Assembly: GCA_007922225.1 (NCBI GenBank)
Contig: ML679959.1
Coordinates: 29,120,540 to 29,184,539 of the forward strand
From: Emydura subglobosa
Taxonomy: Eukaryota > Chordata > Testudines > Chelidae
Direction of reading: 5' to 3'
Length of the DNA stretch: 64,000 bases
Part shown: piece by piece, positions 1 through 10,833 of the stretch
Numbering within the stretch: position 1 is the stretch's first letter
Layout of the letters: every line of letters starts with the position of its first letter
The notes under the pieces: generated by a model
Told to the model about the DNA's origin: nothing
Database searches by the model: none
The model's input: only the letters and a program-made list of their open reading frames with translations
Position numbers and translations under genes: made by a program

Positions 1-394
1 ATTGATCTCTGCCAGGAATTTTCTGTGGGCCCCACAAGAGGGGCGGATGGTGCTGCAGAAGTAGCTGGGCCCTTCTTCTGCACGGGAGTGCAGGATTCAA
101 CCTCAGAAGGTCGTTTTGAGTTAATTGATCTAGTGAGAATGGTCTAAGTCAATGTTTGTTTTCATCACAATGGATTGCATGGAGTGAGGGAGAACACTGT
201 ATTGTATCCTCTGGGGTAGGACACACCTCAGCTGTCCCCATCCCACAGCCTGTTGTGAAGTTTTGTTGTTACAGTTGCCATGTTCTACCTCAGAGGTGGC
301 TGCATATCAGTGATGGGCAAAGTGATTTGCAAATTCATGTGTCAACTGTTCTGAGATACTTAGGTTTGCAAAAAACCTGATAACCTGACACTTT
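1..394. other. No recognisable feature
   Basis: I see no repeat consensus, exon or regulatory motif here. The one 74-codon frame shows no recognisable domain and has no supporting context. Confidence 0.4.
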
Positions 395-570
395 TTAATC
401 CTCACATCTCAAGGTTCTTTACAAGAGTGTGCAAGTACCATTATCCCCATTCTCTAAGTGGGGAAACTGAGTCACAGAGAGATTCAAATGACTTACCCAG
501 GGGTGCACAGGGAGGCCAGGGCAGTTCAGAAAACAGAACACAGGTGTCCTGATTCCCACACTGGTGTCTT
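395..570 (-). repeat. MIR-like tRNA-derived SINE, antisense
   Basis: Read on the minus strand, this has the typical core of a vertebrate MIR-like SINE. The plus strand shows the block 'ggggaaactgagtcacagag' followed by a degraded 'gacttaccc' and 'cacaggg', the reverse complement of the conserved 'gtgacctTGGGcaagtcac ... cctcagtttcccc' region. Neither end is clean. It is a decayed, non-coding retrotransposon copy. Confidence 0.7.
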
Positions 571-1520
571 TTTCACAGGACCAAGCTCCTTTCTGACGCC
601 CCTTCTTGTGCAGTATATTCAGTCACTGGCTGACGCAGGCTTTGGCCCCTTCTCTGTTGTCTCGATGGTTGAGCTTTTGAGGCAGAAGTGAGGTTAAGTG
701 AGGACTGCTGCCCCTATGCATGTGGCGCTGGGCGTGCCCAGCCCCCAGGAACCTTTATGAAACTAACATCTAGGGACAATATCAGATTTCAAGATGCTAA
801 TCTCCCTTTTTCCCCTTCACTGCACTTCTCTGGTCACGCGAATGCAGCTAGATCCGGAGCCATCGAGTTCCATCTTTAACATGGGGGTCATCAGGCTGCA
901 GTTTGGCGTGCATCTGCTCTCTCAAGCCCCTTCCTTTCTTTTCAAAACCATCTCACGGAGCCAGATCAACCTCGGCGGGACACACAGCCATGAGGAAGCA
1001 TTAGCCCCTGTCCAGTTACTCTGGGCGTTTGCCTCTTTCGGGTTACGGGACAGGGCTGCTTTTGAATTCACTTGTTACTGCTCAAATGTGACAAATGATT
1101 CTGGCCAGTGGCTGTCTGGATGGGCAAGGAGGTGTCCTGCTCATCCCGATGGACTGGGTGGCTCAGGGTCCTGCTGGAGCTCAGTCCTTGCTCCCCCTGG
1201 AACCCCTGTAGCACTTGCTGCCAGAAGGGGAGCAGAAGACAGCAGAGCAGGGCTGTCTAGACACTGCACCTCTCGCGTGGCGGAGGATGGCTCGGATATG
1301 GGAGTCCTACAATTCTAGCTAACTTGGAGGAGGTTCTCCCAGGCACTCCAGCTACTGTGCAGCCCCAAACCTACCCCTCTTGGCCCTGGTAGCTTGTAGG
1401 GGAACATCTCCCCCATTGTGTCCAAGTAAAAAACCAAAGAAAGAGTCCAAGAAGACTTGGGATCAGGCTGGGTTTGATTTGTCCCTTCCCCTAGCCTCCA
1501 TCAGCATAATGTCTGCTCAG
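571..1520. other. Unassigned intergenic or intronic DNA
   Basis: The longest frame here (174 codons, 794-1318, plus) has low-complexity composition and no motif I recognise. I found no convincing splice sites around it and treat it as chance. No repeat consensus is recognised. Confidence 0.4.
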
Positions 1521-1524
1521 AGAG

Positions 1525-1612
1525 GAAGCTCTTCAGGCCAGGGACCTTGTCTTCATACTAGTCTATAAAGCGTCTGTGCCCTCCTTGGTGCTATAGTAAT
1601 AATATCCAATGA
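1525..1612 (+). repeat. SINE 3' tail fragment
   Basis: The order 'ccagggaccttgtctt', then 'aaagcgtctgtgcc', then 'tgctatagtaataat' matches the tail of the sauropsid tRNA-derived SINE whose fuller copies lie at 15540-15645 and 46700-46985. The tRNA-like head is missing, so the copy is 5' truncated or badly decayed. Confidence 0.55.
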
Positions 1613-2699
1613 TGGTGAATAACATTCCAGACTCATCAGGGCTTTAAGGTTTGGAAAGCGAATGTTCTAGATGTAAAAACAATGTTACTGCTAGAGCCCT
1701 GGAGTTTGTGGACGCTTCCTTCTGATATTTAATCTGCCCAGACGTTAAATATTTTAATTGTAATGTAATTAATTTAATTAACTTGAACCTGCTGGAGTCC
1801 TGCATTTTAAAAACCCGAGCCCTGACCTGCGTTCTCTGCACACACACACGCACACACCAGCTGCCCCATGTATCCTAACACTGCTTCACTCCATGCGGAT
1901 GAAAATCCCACGGGGCCAGCTCATTAGGTAGAAGGTTTTGCTTTAATAAGATGAGTCCAACAAAGCAACACGAGGCTTCCACAACGGACACATTACTTCC
2001 CAGGATCCTACCTGCAGCACACACACCTGCCAGAGCTCGGCTCTCCCGGCATCTACTGGTCCCACGGCTTTTCTACTGAAGTCGGTAGCTGAACTCCTTT
2101 TTGGTTAGATGATGGAAGCTCATGGAGATGCAGTCGCTGATGAAAGCTTTGCTGGGAAAAGTTTTCAGATATCCAGGAGAACAGAGGCTTCTCCCCAAGA
2201 CAGCAACAATAGCAAATGCTTTGCATGTATTTGAGGGTTTTATTCTGGTTTGTTTTGTGTTGCTGATAACTGTAGCAAGAGCTCAGGAAAAACCGGTTTC
2301 CTTCATAGGGGTGGGTGAGGACAAATTCAAGGGAACAAAGTCACACAGCCAGTTTTTTTAGTGAAGATCTTTCTTGAATGAATCATACAACGGCCTCGGT
2401 TCTGCAACTGGATCCATGCCGGTGCCCCCTGCACTAGTTCAGAGCCCCACTGAGATGCAGAGGTCTGGTGTAATGGGCCCAACTGCAGGATCAGGCGTGG
2501 TGTGTGTACAAAGCCCTAGCTCTGATCACAGCAGGGGTGTAAAATAACCAGGACTCGTACAGAGCTGTAGGAGGGACTGATTGTTTGGGTCGCTGACAGT
2601 AATGAAAGACAGTTTTCTGGTTGACCTTAAACACTTTTTTAAACATTTTTCAGAGAACCAAAAAGTGGGGGGAATTTTTTTTTTTTTTTTGCTTTGTGT
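1613..2699. other. Unassigned DNA with a short CA tract
   Basis: A small alternating CA stretch lies at about 1838-1857. A run of 14 or more T at about 2676-2690 leads into the T-rich repeat that follows. Nothing else is recognised. Confidence 0.4.
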
Positions 2700-2851
2700 T
2701 GAACTCAAAGTCAGATGTTATATTTCTCTTTTGAGCTTTTTGAAAAATTGTAATTTTTTAAAAATAAAATCAAAGTACATTTTGAAAGGAAAAGTCATTT
2801 TGAATTGAAAAACTGAAATATTTTGCTTTGAAAATAATTAAATGGAACATT
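2700..2851. repeat. T/A-rich interspersed repeat, left part
   Basis: The stretch is made of alternating TTTTGAAA/ATTTTGAA-like blocks. It resembles the T-rich repeats at 37015-37260 and 61690-62060. It breaks at 'ggaacatt' (2844-2851), where a CR1 begins, and the same kind of sequence resumes at 3411 with 'ttttgatatttt'. I read this as one older element split by the CR1. The transposon class is not resolved. Confidence 0.5.
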
Positions 2852-3410
2852 GAGGGAAGTGATTATTCCCCTCTAGTCGGCATTGGTGAGGCCGCATTTG
2901 GAGTATTGTGTCCAGTTTTGGGCCCCACTACAGAAAGGATGTGGACAAATTGGAGAGACTCCAGCGGAGAGCAACAAAAATGATGAGGGGGCTGGAGCAC
3001 ATGACTTACGAGGAGAGGCTGAGGGAACTAGGCTTGTTTAGTCTGCAGAAGAGAAGAATTGGGGGGGATTGATAGCACCCTTTAACTACCTGAAGAGGGT
3101 TCCAGGGAGGATGGAGCTAGGCTGTTCTCGGTGGTGGCAGATGACAGAACAAGGAGCAATAGTCTCAAGTTGCAGTGGGGGAGGTCTAGGTTGGATATTA
3201 GGAAAATCTTTTTCCCTAGGAGGGTGGTGAAGCACTAGAACGGGTTACCTAGGGAGATGGTGGAATCTCCATCCTTAGAGGTTTTTAAGGCCCAGCTTGA
3301 CAAAGCCCTGGCTGGGATGATTGAGTTGGGGTTGGTCCTGCTTTGAGCAGCGGGTTGGACTAGATACCTCCTGAGGTTCCTTCCAACCCTCATCTTCTAT
3401 GAATCTATGA
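2852..3410 (+). mobile_element. CR1 LINE, 5'-truncated, with 3' end
   Basis: This is a non-LTR retrotransposon of the CR1 clade. It begins in the C-terminal part of ORF2, where the frame related to '[18 protein letters not shown]' is recognisable, and runs through the 3' untranslated region. It ends with the hallmark CR1 tail: 'ttggactagatacctcctga', then 'ggttccttccaaccct', then two copies of an 8-bp unit close to 'tctatga'. Stops and frameshifts occur throughout, so it is inactive. Severe 5' truncation is normal for this family. It lies inside a T-rich repeat. Confidence 0.88.
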
Positions 3411-3590
3411 TTTTGATATTTTGGGGATTATTTTTTTTTTTGACTGAAACAATTCAGTGAATTCTACATAAATTTGTGAAATGTTTCAGTTGATCCAAAC
3501 TTGCATTTCTCTCCTGCCCCCACTACCCCCTTCCCCCCCACAAAAAAAAGTTTTAGCCAAAAAATTTCACCTAGCTCTCTGTGTGGATTC
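3411..3590. repeat. T/A-rich interspersed repeat, right part
   Basis: Continuation of the repeat at 2700-2851 after the CR1. It contains 'gactgaaacaattcagtgaa' and ends near 'aaaatttcacctagctct', which resembles the ends of the other T-rich copies in this window. Confidence 0.45.
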
Positions 3591-3950
3591 TTAACAATGA
3601 GCTCAGATTCAGAAATGGAAAGGAGGAAAATAAAATATTTAAGCAGCTGGTTGAGATCAGGTCAAGTCTAGCTGCAATAAGGATGCAGGGGGGAGAACTT
3701 GATCTTTTGCAATGTCATGCTGAATTGTGAGCAGGTGCTGCTAAACACAGAGGTTTGATTTTGCTTGATTTGGTGTGTTCACTCTTTCTCAAACCCGTGG
3801 GGACAAACTCCCTGTAATGGTTGTGTATATATGTAATTATATGACTCAACCACTAGATGTCTCTATCTGCTGCAGAGAGTTCTAGGTAGGGTGTGATGTT
3901 TGGTAAACAAAGCCAGCTCAAGTTGGAACTGGAGCTGTGTGGGATCTTGG

Positions 3951-3951
<1 letters not shown>
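3591..3951. other. Unassigned DNA
   Basis: Moderately A/T-rich, with no ORF or repeat recognised. It ends at the start of the TG tract. Confidence 0.35.
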
Positions 3952-4016
<65 letters not shown>

Positions 4017-4018
4017 GC
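3952..4018. repeat. (TG)n microsatellite, about 33 units
   Basis: An almost uninterrupted TG run ends in 'gcgtgtgcg'. It is long enough to be length-polymorphic. It is also an alternating purine-pyrimidine tract that can adopt Z-DNA, which is general knowledge and not shown here. Confidence 0.97.
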
Positions 4019-5207
4019 GATGTTTTTGTCTGATTCTTTGTTTTTATTTTTATAAGAAAGATTGCGATTCCATAATTCTATATAACATGATCCTCACCAT
4101 CAGACAAAAATAAAAAAATAGTGACTCGTTAGAGAAGCACAATTCACATCTGGTATTGCACAGGCAAAATATGCAGTTATTTTTGTTAGAAACGTGCGAG
4201 GCCTAGAGTGCCTACGTCTACGCTCTCGCTATTCCTGAAGAGGTATCCGTAGGTAAGTCAGGTATCAGGCACCAGTTGTCCTGATGACACAAAACAAACG
4301 GTATCCAAGCAAAGCCTTGATATGAACAGCCTTGTTGGTTACATGGTGGTTGGTAACGTCATTCAAGTTAGTAAGAAGGGGCTGTTGGAGCAACTTCATT
4401 TGCATCTTACGCTCATGAGTGTCTTCTACCTACTGGTTTGGTGTTGGGTATAAGCTTAGGACAGACTTGGGGGTGGTATAAGTGGAATGTGATTAATAAG
4501 CTACTCCTAACCATTCGGTTTCATCAGTCAGCATCTTTCAATAGCATTGGCCGTAAGGTTTATTGACTCACCTGAGGAATCTAGTGGGAGTAGATGGAGA
4601 AAGGATCTTTAGCAGGTTGTGATGCCCTTGCAGAGATCCCGCGTGGGCTGTGTGCTGTTCCACATGGCATTCAGATCCACATCCCTTCTTTGCTGAAGCC
4701 ACACGCTGCGTTTCTGTGCGCTTCCTGTGCCTGGCAGAGGTTGGGAAATGGATGGGGTTGGATTTGGCTCAGGCGAGATGAGATGGAAGTGCTCACATCC
4801 TGGGTCGACAAAACTAGGCTGCACGTGTTTCAGGAAAGGGCCTTTCTATAGCAATTTCCAGTATCGTTGTGACTCTGCTGTACTGTGGTTGTGCCTAGAG
4901 ACCCCAGCCTCACGGTGCTGGGCATGCTGGTGAACACACGTAACAAAAAGGCTGCCCCTGTGCTGACAGGCTTAAAATCTTACTTCTTCCAGGGCCTTAA
5001 AGACCAAGCGAAGAGGCTTTCTCACGGCACATCAGCAGATCCATGACTGTTGAAATGCTCAGCAGCACCTGGGAATGGAAAATAATTTAAAAAACCAGTG
5101 AATGACCTTTTTCTAACTTCAGAAAAGGTTCTCCTCTGGCTCAGGTTCTGACCTGGTTATTTGCTCTCCGTCTGGATCCTTTCATGGCCGTGCAGGCTTT
5201 CAAGTTT
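4019..5207. other. Unassigned DNA
   Basis: The frames on both strands around 4594-4933 overlap one another and show no recognisable domain. No repeat consensus is recognised. Confidence 0.4.
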
Positions 5208-5247
5208 GCAGCGTGTGTAATATTCAAGCAGCGTGTGTAATATTCAA
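5208..5247. repeat. Perfect tandem duplication, 2 x 20 bp
   Basis: The 20-bp unit GCAGCGTGTGTAATATTCAA occurs twice head to tail (5208-5227 and 5228-5247) with no mismatch. The perfect identity suggests a recent replication-slippage duplication. Confidence 0.95.
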
Positions 5248-8200
5248 TACTCTGGGACTGAGTCAGGAGGCAGGAATGCAGTGAACCAGGAAGCAGGAGG
5301 CGTCAATAAAGCAGCTACACTGAGCAGGGGTCACACAGCCTCAGGGCGACTTGAGCAAGAGTTGTTGTGGGGCTTTCCGATTGTCTGCAATTTCCCTGTC
5401 TGAGCAGATAAACTCTATTAAAAATGAAAGTATCTCCTGCCCTGTCCTCCAAGTTGTTTGTGGCCCATCACAGACTCTGTTAGGTTTTAGAAAGTAGCAG
5501 TTGGCTTGAACCAAAATCCTACAGTAAACCTCTGGTGCCGCATCCTCAGTGGTGTAAACTGGTGTAGTGCTATTGACTTCAACAGAATGACGCTGATTGA
5601 CACCGGGGGAGGAACGGTGAAGCAACACCATATGACCTCTGCGTCTTTTCAAACCAGCTCAGCTCTCAGATAGAGAGAAATGCTCGCAAAGGAGCCCTGG
5701 GGGCCCAGGATTATATGAAGAAAAGACCTGGGAAGTAATTCTGACTAACAAATGCGTTTGAGAGAATTGTGATCCATTCATGGGCAATTTTCCAAGAGGA
5801 AGCAGTGGATTTGGTCTAATAAATTATTTGTTGTGAATAATTTAGCTCCATTCTACCTTGGGACACAACAGTTCCCTCTAAAACCGTGCCTCTGCTTCTG
5901 ATCTTTGTGGCTTATTTTAGCAGCCATGCCAGCTATTGCCCTCTTCAAGCACCTGCAGACCTGTACGATACCCATCTTGCATCAGACCCTTCCCGATGAA
6001 GGGAACTGTCTGATTGTAAAGTGGCTGATCTTCCAGGCTGCAAACCCGCAGCGTCCAGGGTAGTTGCTCTGGGCAGATGAGATTTCTCTTCAGAAACATT
6101 GGGCCTCAGGGTCAGACACGTTCAGGGTGCAGATACCACAGCGGGGCAGGCAGGTCGTGATTCCCGAGCGGAATCTAGTTGCAAGTTACATGCACCATAA
6201 CCTGAGTTACATGCACCAGCAGAGTAAATGCATCCCTCACCTTTCCGAAAACCAGGCCCACTGGCCTGAGTGGAGCAGGATCAGGCCCTTGAAGACTTTG
6301 GCTCATGGCCGCACGGCTGCTTCTCTTTCTCCTGGTGCAGGAGCACTGCTACAAACCAGCACCCAGACAGACTGAAATACCATTATCAGCCTGCACTGGC
6401 CTGCGTGCCGTGAGAGCAAACAGGACCTCAGGCCCGCTGAGTAACAGAAGAATAGAATACCGTGTTTTGCATTTACAGCTGACAGTCAGTAGCCGCACAC
6501 ACAGCAGACACGCTCTTATCAGGGCGATGTGGTTTTAAACTGTAGCTGTCTGACCTGCCCAATAATCCTTATTATTATGAGCAATTTCTGATTCACACCG
6601 AACTTTCTGGGCTGTGCAGTTCTGCACCGGGGTGTTCTCGCTGGCATGCAGCCATTCAGATGGCTGTTGGAAGTGCTGACTGGAGCATCTACCCGCCCCA
6701 AGCACTCCTCCCTGAGGCCCTGCGCGTTGCAGAATGGGCCCCACATTTGTAAATGGGCTTCCCACCCCACGGACGGACGCAGCTCTGGACACACATACAC
6801 TAAAGCCAAACGCTGGGGCGGGGCCAGGGCGCATTTGTCAGAGCTCTGTGCAAGACCTGGGAACAAATCGTCACCCAGCCCTTGCCAGACCTGCTGTAAT
6901 GCTGGAACCCTGGCTAGGACTGGCTGCAAGTATTTCCCTCTGCTGACAGTGAAAATAAGCCCTTGAAATAACACTGCACTCCTCAGCGGTTGTTACACGG
7001 GCTGCAATGCCCGGACTCTGCCACATCGTGGCACTTCGCCATTAGCAGATCGTTTGCTTTAAAAGCGATCCACCCCGCCAGCGATTTGTGTCAGTTACAC
7101 CTAACTCCGATTATGATGGAGTGGGGGCGATTTCCCTGTTTCTCTCCATCCCGTGCTCTTGCTGGGGGACCTGAAAAGTGCCTCTGACTTTGGCACTGGA
7201 TGTTTGAAACACCCGTCAGCCGCACTCCTGTAGTTTGGTTAGTAGCAAGTGTGGAACGGGCTGGTGAGCGGTAGAACACGATTCAGCCCTGGCGCATGAG
7301 AGGCGGCGGTGGGACATATACGGCTGTGCCGCCAGCTGTGTGTTTTGTCATTTCCTAGCTGACAAGGACAGTCTTTGGCCTGAGTGGTGCTGGGGGTATT
7401 TTTGAAGGCTGGTATAACTGCGTGTACCCAGTTCTGTCCATCACAGATCAAGTCTCATCGGACCCCTGACCTCTGGCAGAGTGCTGAGGTAGGTAGCACA
7501 CAGAGTAGGATGATGTGTCCAGCTGCCATGCCAAGGTTATAGTGATAATAGTGGGACTGTGACCCAGTGTGTCTGTGATGCTTAGACAACCCAAGGAGCA
7601 GCAGAGTTAACACAGACCAAGCTGGTTCTTGTTTCCATAGGCGGACTTGGCTAGAAAGCTCCCTCACCCCTTCAGCAGGAGTTATTCTCCATTCACTCTG
7701 CCAGGCAGCTTGCCAAAGCCACAAACCAGCCCAAAGGGGAATGGGAATGAGTGGTGTTAAGAGAAGGAGAAAATGGGGTTGAGGAACTCTGCTTCTTCGA
7801 AGGAAGGCAGCCCCGGTGAATGGTAGAGGAGAACCTCCATTCCCAGCCCGGGTGCGGGGACTGCTGTCTGAGGGCGCGGAGTCAGGGAAAAGGAGTCGGA
7901 CAAGGAAAACCAGGGCTCCTGAATGGGGTGTTCTGTTCTAGTGGGGTAGTCCGACGCTGATCCCGTAAAGCTCTGAGGCATGTGCTTAACTTTGAGCACG
8001 CAAATAATCTCACTGCTTTCACAGAGAATTTGTTAGGAGCCTCTAGTGCTGCTTTCCTGACGCGGGGTAAAGATTTCCTGCACCCTCATTCATCCTGGTG
8101 CCGCTTGGGAATGCAGCCACCCCCCCTTACCCCACTGACTTGCCCCACGCTTGCCATCCCTTCCCACCCCCTCAAGATCCCAGTACGGTCTGTGCTGTGT

Positions 8201-8337
8201 CTGCTCAGCTTTCTGCTGATGTCACTTTGGGGAAACAGCTCAGGGGACTGTCTGAAAGCAGGGGTGAAAAGTGGCTCATTGCTGCTGTGATTGGATACTC
8301 ATGGTGTTCGGAGGTCATCTATGACGAGCGATGATAA
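5248..8337. other. Unassigned DNA with repeat scraps
   Basis: Two scraps are visible. At 5536-5612, 'gtgtaaactggtgtag ... gattgacacc' resembles the core of a palindromic 'acaccagtgtaaatc' repeat. At 7976-8025, 'atgtgcttaactttgagcac' resembles one arm of the 'agcacatgcttaa' repeat that is also at 17335-17392. The remaining frames, including the 151-codon minus frame at 6519-6974, have no recognised domain. Confidence 0.4.
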
Positions 8338-8520
8338 TATCACCTAGCTCTTACCAGCAGCAGTGCTCAAAATCCTACAACGGAGGTCCCCGTTGTACAG
8401 ATGGGGAAACTGAGTCACGGAGAGGGGAAGTGACTTGCCAAAGTCACGCAGCAGGCCAGCGGCAGAGCTGGAAATAGACCCCAGATCTCCCAAGTCCCAG
8501 TCCCGAGCTCTGTACGTCTG
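8338..8520 (-). repeat. MIR-like SINE, antisense
   Basis: The plus strand carries 'acagatggggaaactgagtc', then 'gtgacttgccaaagtcac', then 'gcagagctgg', in the order expected for an inverted tRNA-derived SINE. The body is well preserved. The tRNA-like head would lie near 8500-8520 and is only weakly visible. Confidence 0.8.
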
Positions 8521-8599
8521 ATATTTCACTTACCGTATAACACAATAACAAAACACCGGCATTAAAGGTACATCTGGTGCTCCTCAAATCCAGAGAGTT

Positions 8600-8700
8600 T
8601 TCAGAAGACCAATTATCCCCCCTGGGAGGTAAGGACATATCATGATCTTCATTTTACAGAAGGGGAAACTGAGGCAGAGAGCAGCTAAGGCCTCTTGCTT
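8600..8700 (-). repeat. MIR-like SINE fragment, antisense
   Basis: 'ttttacagaaggggaaactg' followed by 'aggcagagagcagctaa' is the conserved SINE core in reverse. It lies about 80 bp beyond the SINE at 8338-8520 in the same orientation. They may be two insertions, or one followed by a partial duplication. Confidence 0.65.
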
Positions 8701-9254
8701 TCAAACATGTCCATTAACTAATGCCTTGGTTTTTGGGTAATCCACCTGAGACATGCGGGGCTTGAATTTCCAATGCTCCAGGCTGACATGGATCAGAGAA
8801 TCAGGTGCTCAGCAGCTGTGATCTCCAGGTCCTGGATGTCTCAGGCTGGGCACACAAACACGGAGTCCCCTACAATCTGTGCTGTTCGGCCAGTTTGGCT
8901 TCTGGGACTTGCCTGAGGCCACACAGTAAACCTGCAGCCTAGATGGCCTTAGAAGATAAGGAATCCTTCTTCCCCGCCTAGTCCTGCACTATGTCATTTA
9001 TCCACTCAGCCTTGAATCAACTTTTGCTCAGTCTTTAGTCAGTTCAATGCCATGTAAAATGACTAAGTACCTCATGATTTAGCCCATTAAGAATTAATAG
9101 CAACATTACAGCTGAGAAACCAGGTGTTCAAATAACATGCACTTACTCTCTTATTATACCTACCCTTTAGATACCAAGAAGAGTATCATAATAGAAACCG
9201 ATATAGTAAAGATGAATACGGCTATGTAACAGAGAGACTGTATCTCTTCATTTG
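8701..9254. other. Unassigned, partly A/T-rich DNA
   Basis: A further SINE-like scrap, 'gacttgcctgaggccacaca', lies near 8906. From about 9000 the sequence is A/T-rich with several TTAAT/TAAT motifs and no recognised repeat. Confidence 0.35.
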
Positions 9255-9352
9255 GACTCAGTAATAATAATAAAAAACTTGGGTGCATGAATGGCGTTTT
9301 CTATTTTTTTGAAGCACTTTGCAAATATTAACTGATTAACCCTCACAACCCT
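9255..9352 (-). repeat. SINE 3' region fragment, antisense
   Basis: 'aataataataa' is followed by 'gaagcactttgcaaatatta' and 'aaccctcacaaccctc'. This is the reverse of the SINE segment that reads roughly 'gtgaggnttaattaatgtttgtaaagcgcttt'. Only the tail half is present. Confidence 0.5.
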
Positions 9353-9814
9353 CTCTCCATACGCTTTAATTAATCAGCTCTCATTTACTTAACGCATCCT
9401 CACTGTCTCGTTAAATATAAATTAAATGTACATCTCGAAACCTTCGCTGGGTATATTACCAGGAACGTATACAAAGAATGAATACAAAATATGCTAATGG
9501 AAGCTGTAGGAAGCGGAACTCAGCTCGTGAGATATTTAGCCAAAAGATGTTGCTGTGTCGGTGAGCAGAGAGCAGAGAGCGAGACAATTAACTGCTCCTA
9601 TAACACGCGGACATTGTCCTGGCCTTGAAAAAGATCGAAGTCAGGTGTGATGTTGCCATGGCGATGCTGGTATATTGCTTCCCATAATGTCTGTCTATAG
9701 ACTTGGCACCATGTAGCTGAATTATTCAGCCTAGCAGTTCATTACATGTCTGCACTGTGGGTTGGCATCTTGATCTGAATTACACAAACGGGATGGTGTG
9801 ATATATAAGATACA
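9353..9814. other. Unassigned DNA, A/T-rich at the left
   Basis: 9360-9500 has several homeodomain-type TTAAT cores and no obvious repeat signature. See the finding on candidate conserved elements. No exon is seen. Confidence 0.3.
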
Positions 9815-9945
9815 TACGTAAAGAACGGCCATACTGGGCCAGACCAACGGTCCATCTAACCCAGTCTCCTGTCTTCCAACAGTGGCCAATGCCAGGTACC
9901 TCAGAGGCAATGAACAGAGCAGGTCATCAGCAAGTGAGCCATCCC
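9815..9945 (-). mobile_element. CR1 LINE 3' end, antisense
   Basis: The plus strand reads 'cggccatactgggccagacc', 'aacggtccatctaacccagt', 'cagtggccaatgccaggta', 'gaatgaacagagcaggtcat'-type blocks. These are the reverse of a CR1-type 3' untranslated region that recurs at 20797, 38556, 43138 and 55535. Only about the last 130 bp of the element remains, consistent with strong 5' truncation. Confidence 0.8.
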
Positions 9946-10076
9946 TTGTAAATGTAAGTGTCGTCCACATGACAAAATTTGTAGCTAGGCCAAAATTACC
10001 ATGGATCTAGCCAGCTTGAGGATTTAAAGCACTTGACCCTGCCCATTGCACTGCATAGCAAAGGAGGAGGATACAA

Positions 10077-10833
10077 AGGCCTTGTCTACACTAGAAAAAT
10101 AAGTCAACCTAACACTGGTCAACTTATGGCCACCACAATAATTATTGAATTGGCTGATGTTCACACTACCCTCCTTGGGTGGGTGGATTGCATCCACACC
10201 ATAAGCACTTCCACCGACCTAAGAGGGAAAGAGTGGGGAGCTGAGAGCCTGTCGGGAACCCCACAGGCTCCCAGTGGGCTGCCTCCCCCCCCACACACTC
10301 CCCGTTCCCCACCGTGAGCCAGCCCTGGGCTTCTCCCCTCCCCGTTCCCCACCAGGGGCTGGGGGAAGCCACCCAGAGCTCCTCATTCCCAGAGGGGAAG
10401 CCATCCGGGGCTTCTCGCCCCTGAGGAGTGGGGTCCAGCTGCTCCGGCTTCTCGCCTGCCGCTCACTCCCCGCCGGGAGCTGGGCCCTGCTCCCAGCCAG
10501 GACCAGAGACGAGCCGCCCGGGCTTCTCGTCCTGCTCCCAGCTGGGAGCGAAAACCAGCTGCTCAGCTCTTGGGTGCCTTCAAGTCAATTTCACCGCTCC
10601 AGCAGAGAACAGCAGCCCCACAGCCGCTGTAAGGGAGCGCTGTGTCTACACTGACACTGCGTCACCCTAACTAAGCCAACATAAGCCCTACACCTCTCGT
10701 GGAGGTGGTTTTATTATGTCGGCCTAGCCGGGGCGTTACATCAGTGGGAGGAGCGTTTTATTCTGGACACCTCCATTGCTTTGTTGACGAAAGCTGACTT
10801 TTGTCGACAAAACTCTCCGGTGTAGCCCAGCCC
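10077..10833. mobile_element. Palindrome-ended non-autonomous DNA element
   Basis: The left end begins 'ggccttgtctacactag'. The right end, read in reverse, begins 'gggctgggctacaccgg' and continues into 'agagttttgtcgacaaaagt'. These act as imperfect terminal inverted repeats carrying the 'GTCTACAC' signature seen in other elements here (32901, 52866). The interior holds a GC-rich, degenerate tandem region (10240-10560) and a second 'tgtctacactgacac' block at about 10643. No transposase frame is present. The exact boundaries and superfamily are uncertain. Confidence 0.55.
10240..10560. repeat. GC-rich degenerate tandem region
   Basis: The motif 'GGGCTTCTC' or 'CGGCTTCTC' recurs four times, separated by C-rich 'ctccccgttccccacc' and 'tgctcccagc' blocks. 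The spacing is irregular (about 55 to 110 bp). This creates a 126-codon plus frame and Pro/Gly-rich minus frames, which are composition artefacts. Confidence 0.5.

Noticed and set aside
794..1318. 174-codon plus-strand frame
   Set aside because: No domain or repeated motif is recognised, no splice context is seen, and overlapping frames of similar quality occur across non-coding parts of the window.
5930..6063. Possible exon: a pyrimidine-rich tract and 'attttag' before a 44-codon frame ending in TAG
   Set aside because: One acceptor-like sequence is weak evidence. There is no recognised protein family and no donor site in frame.
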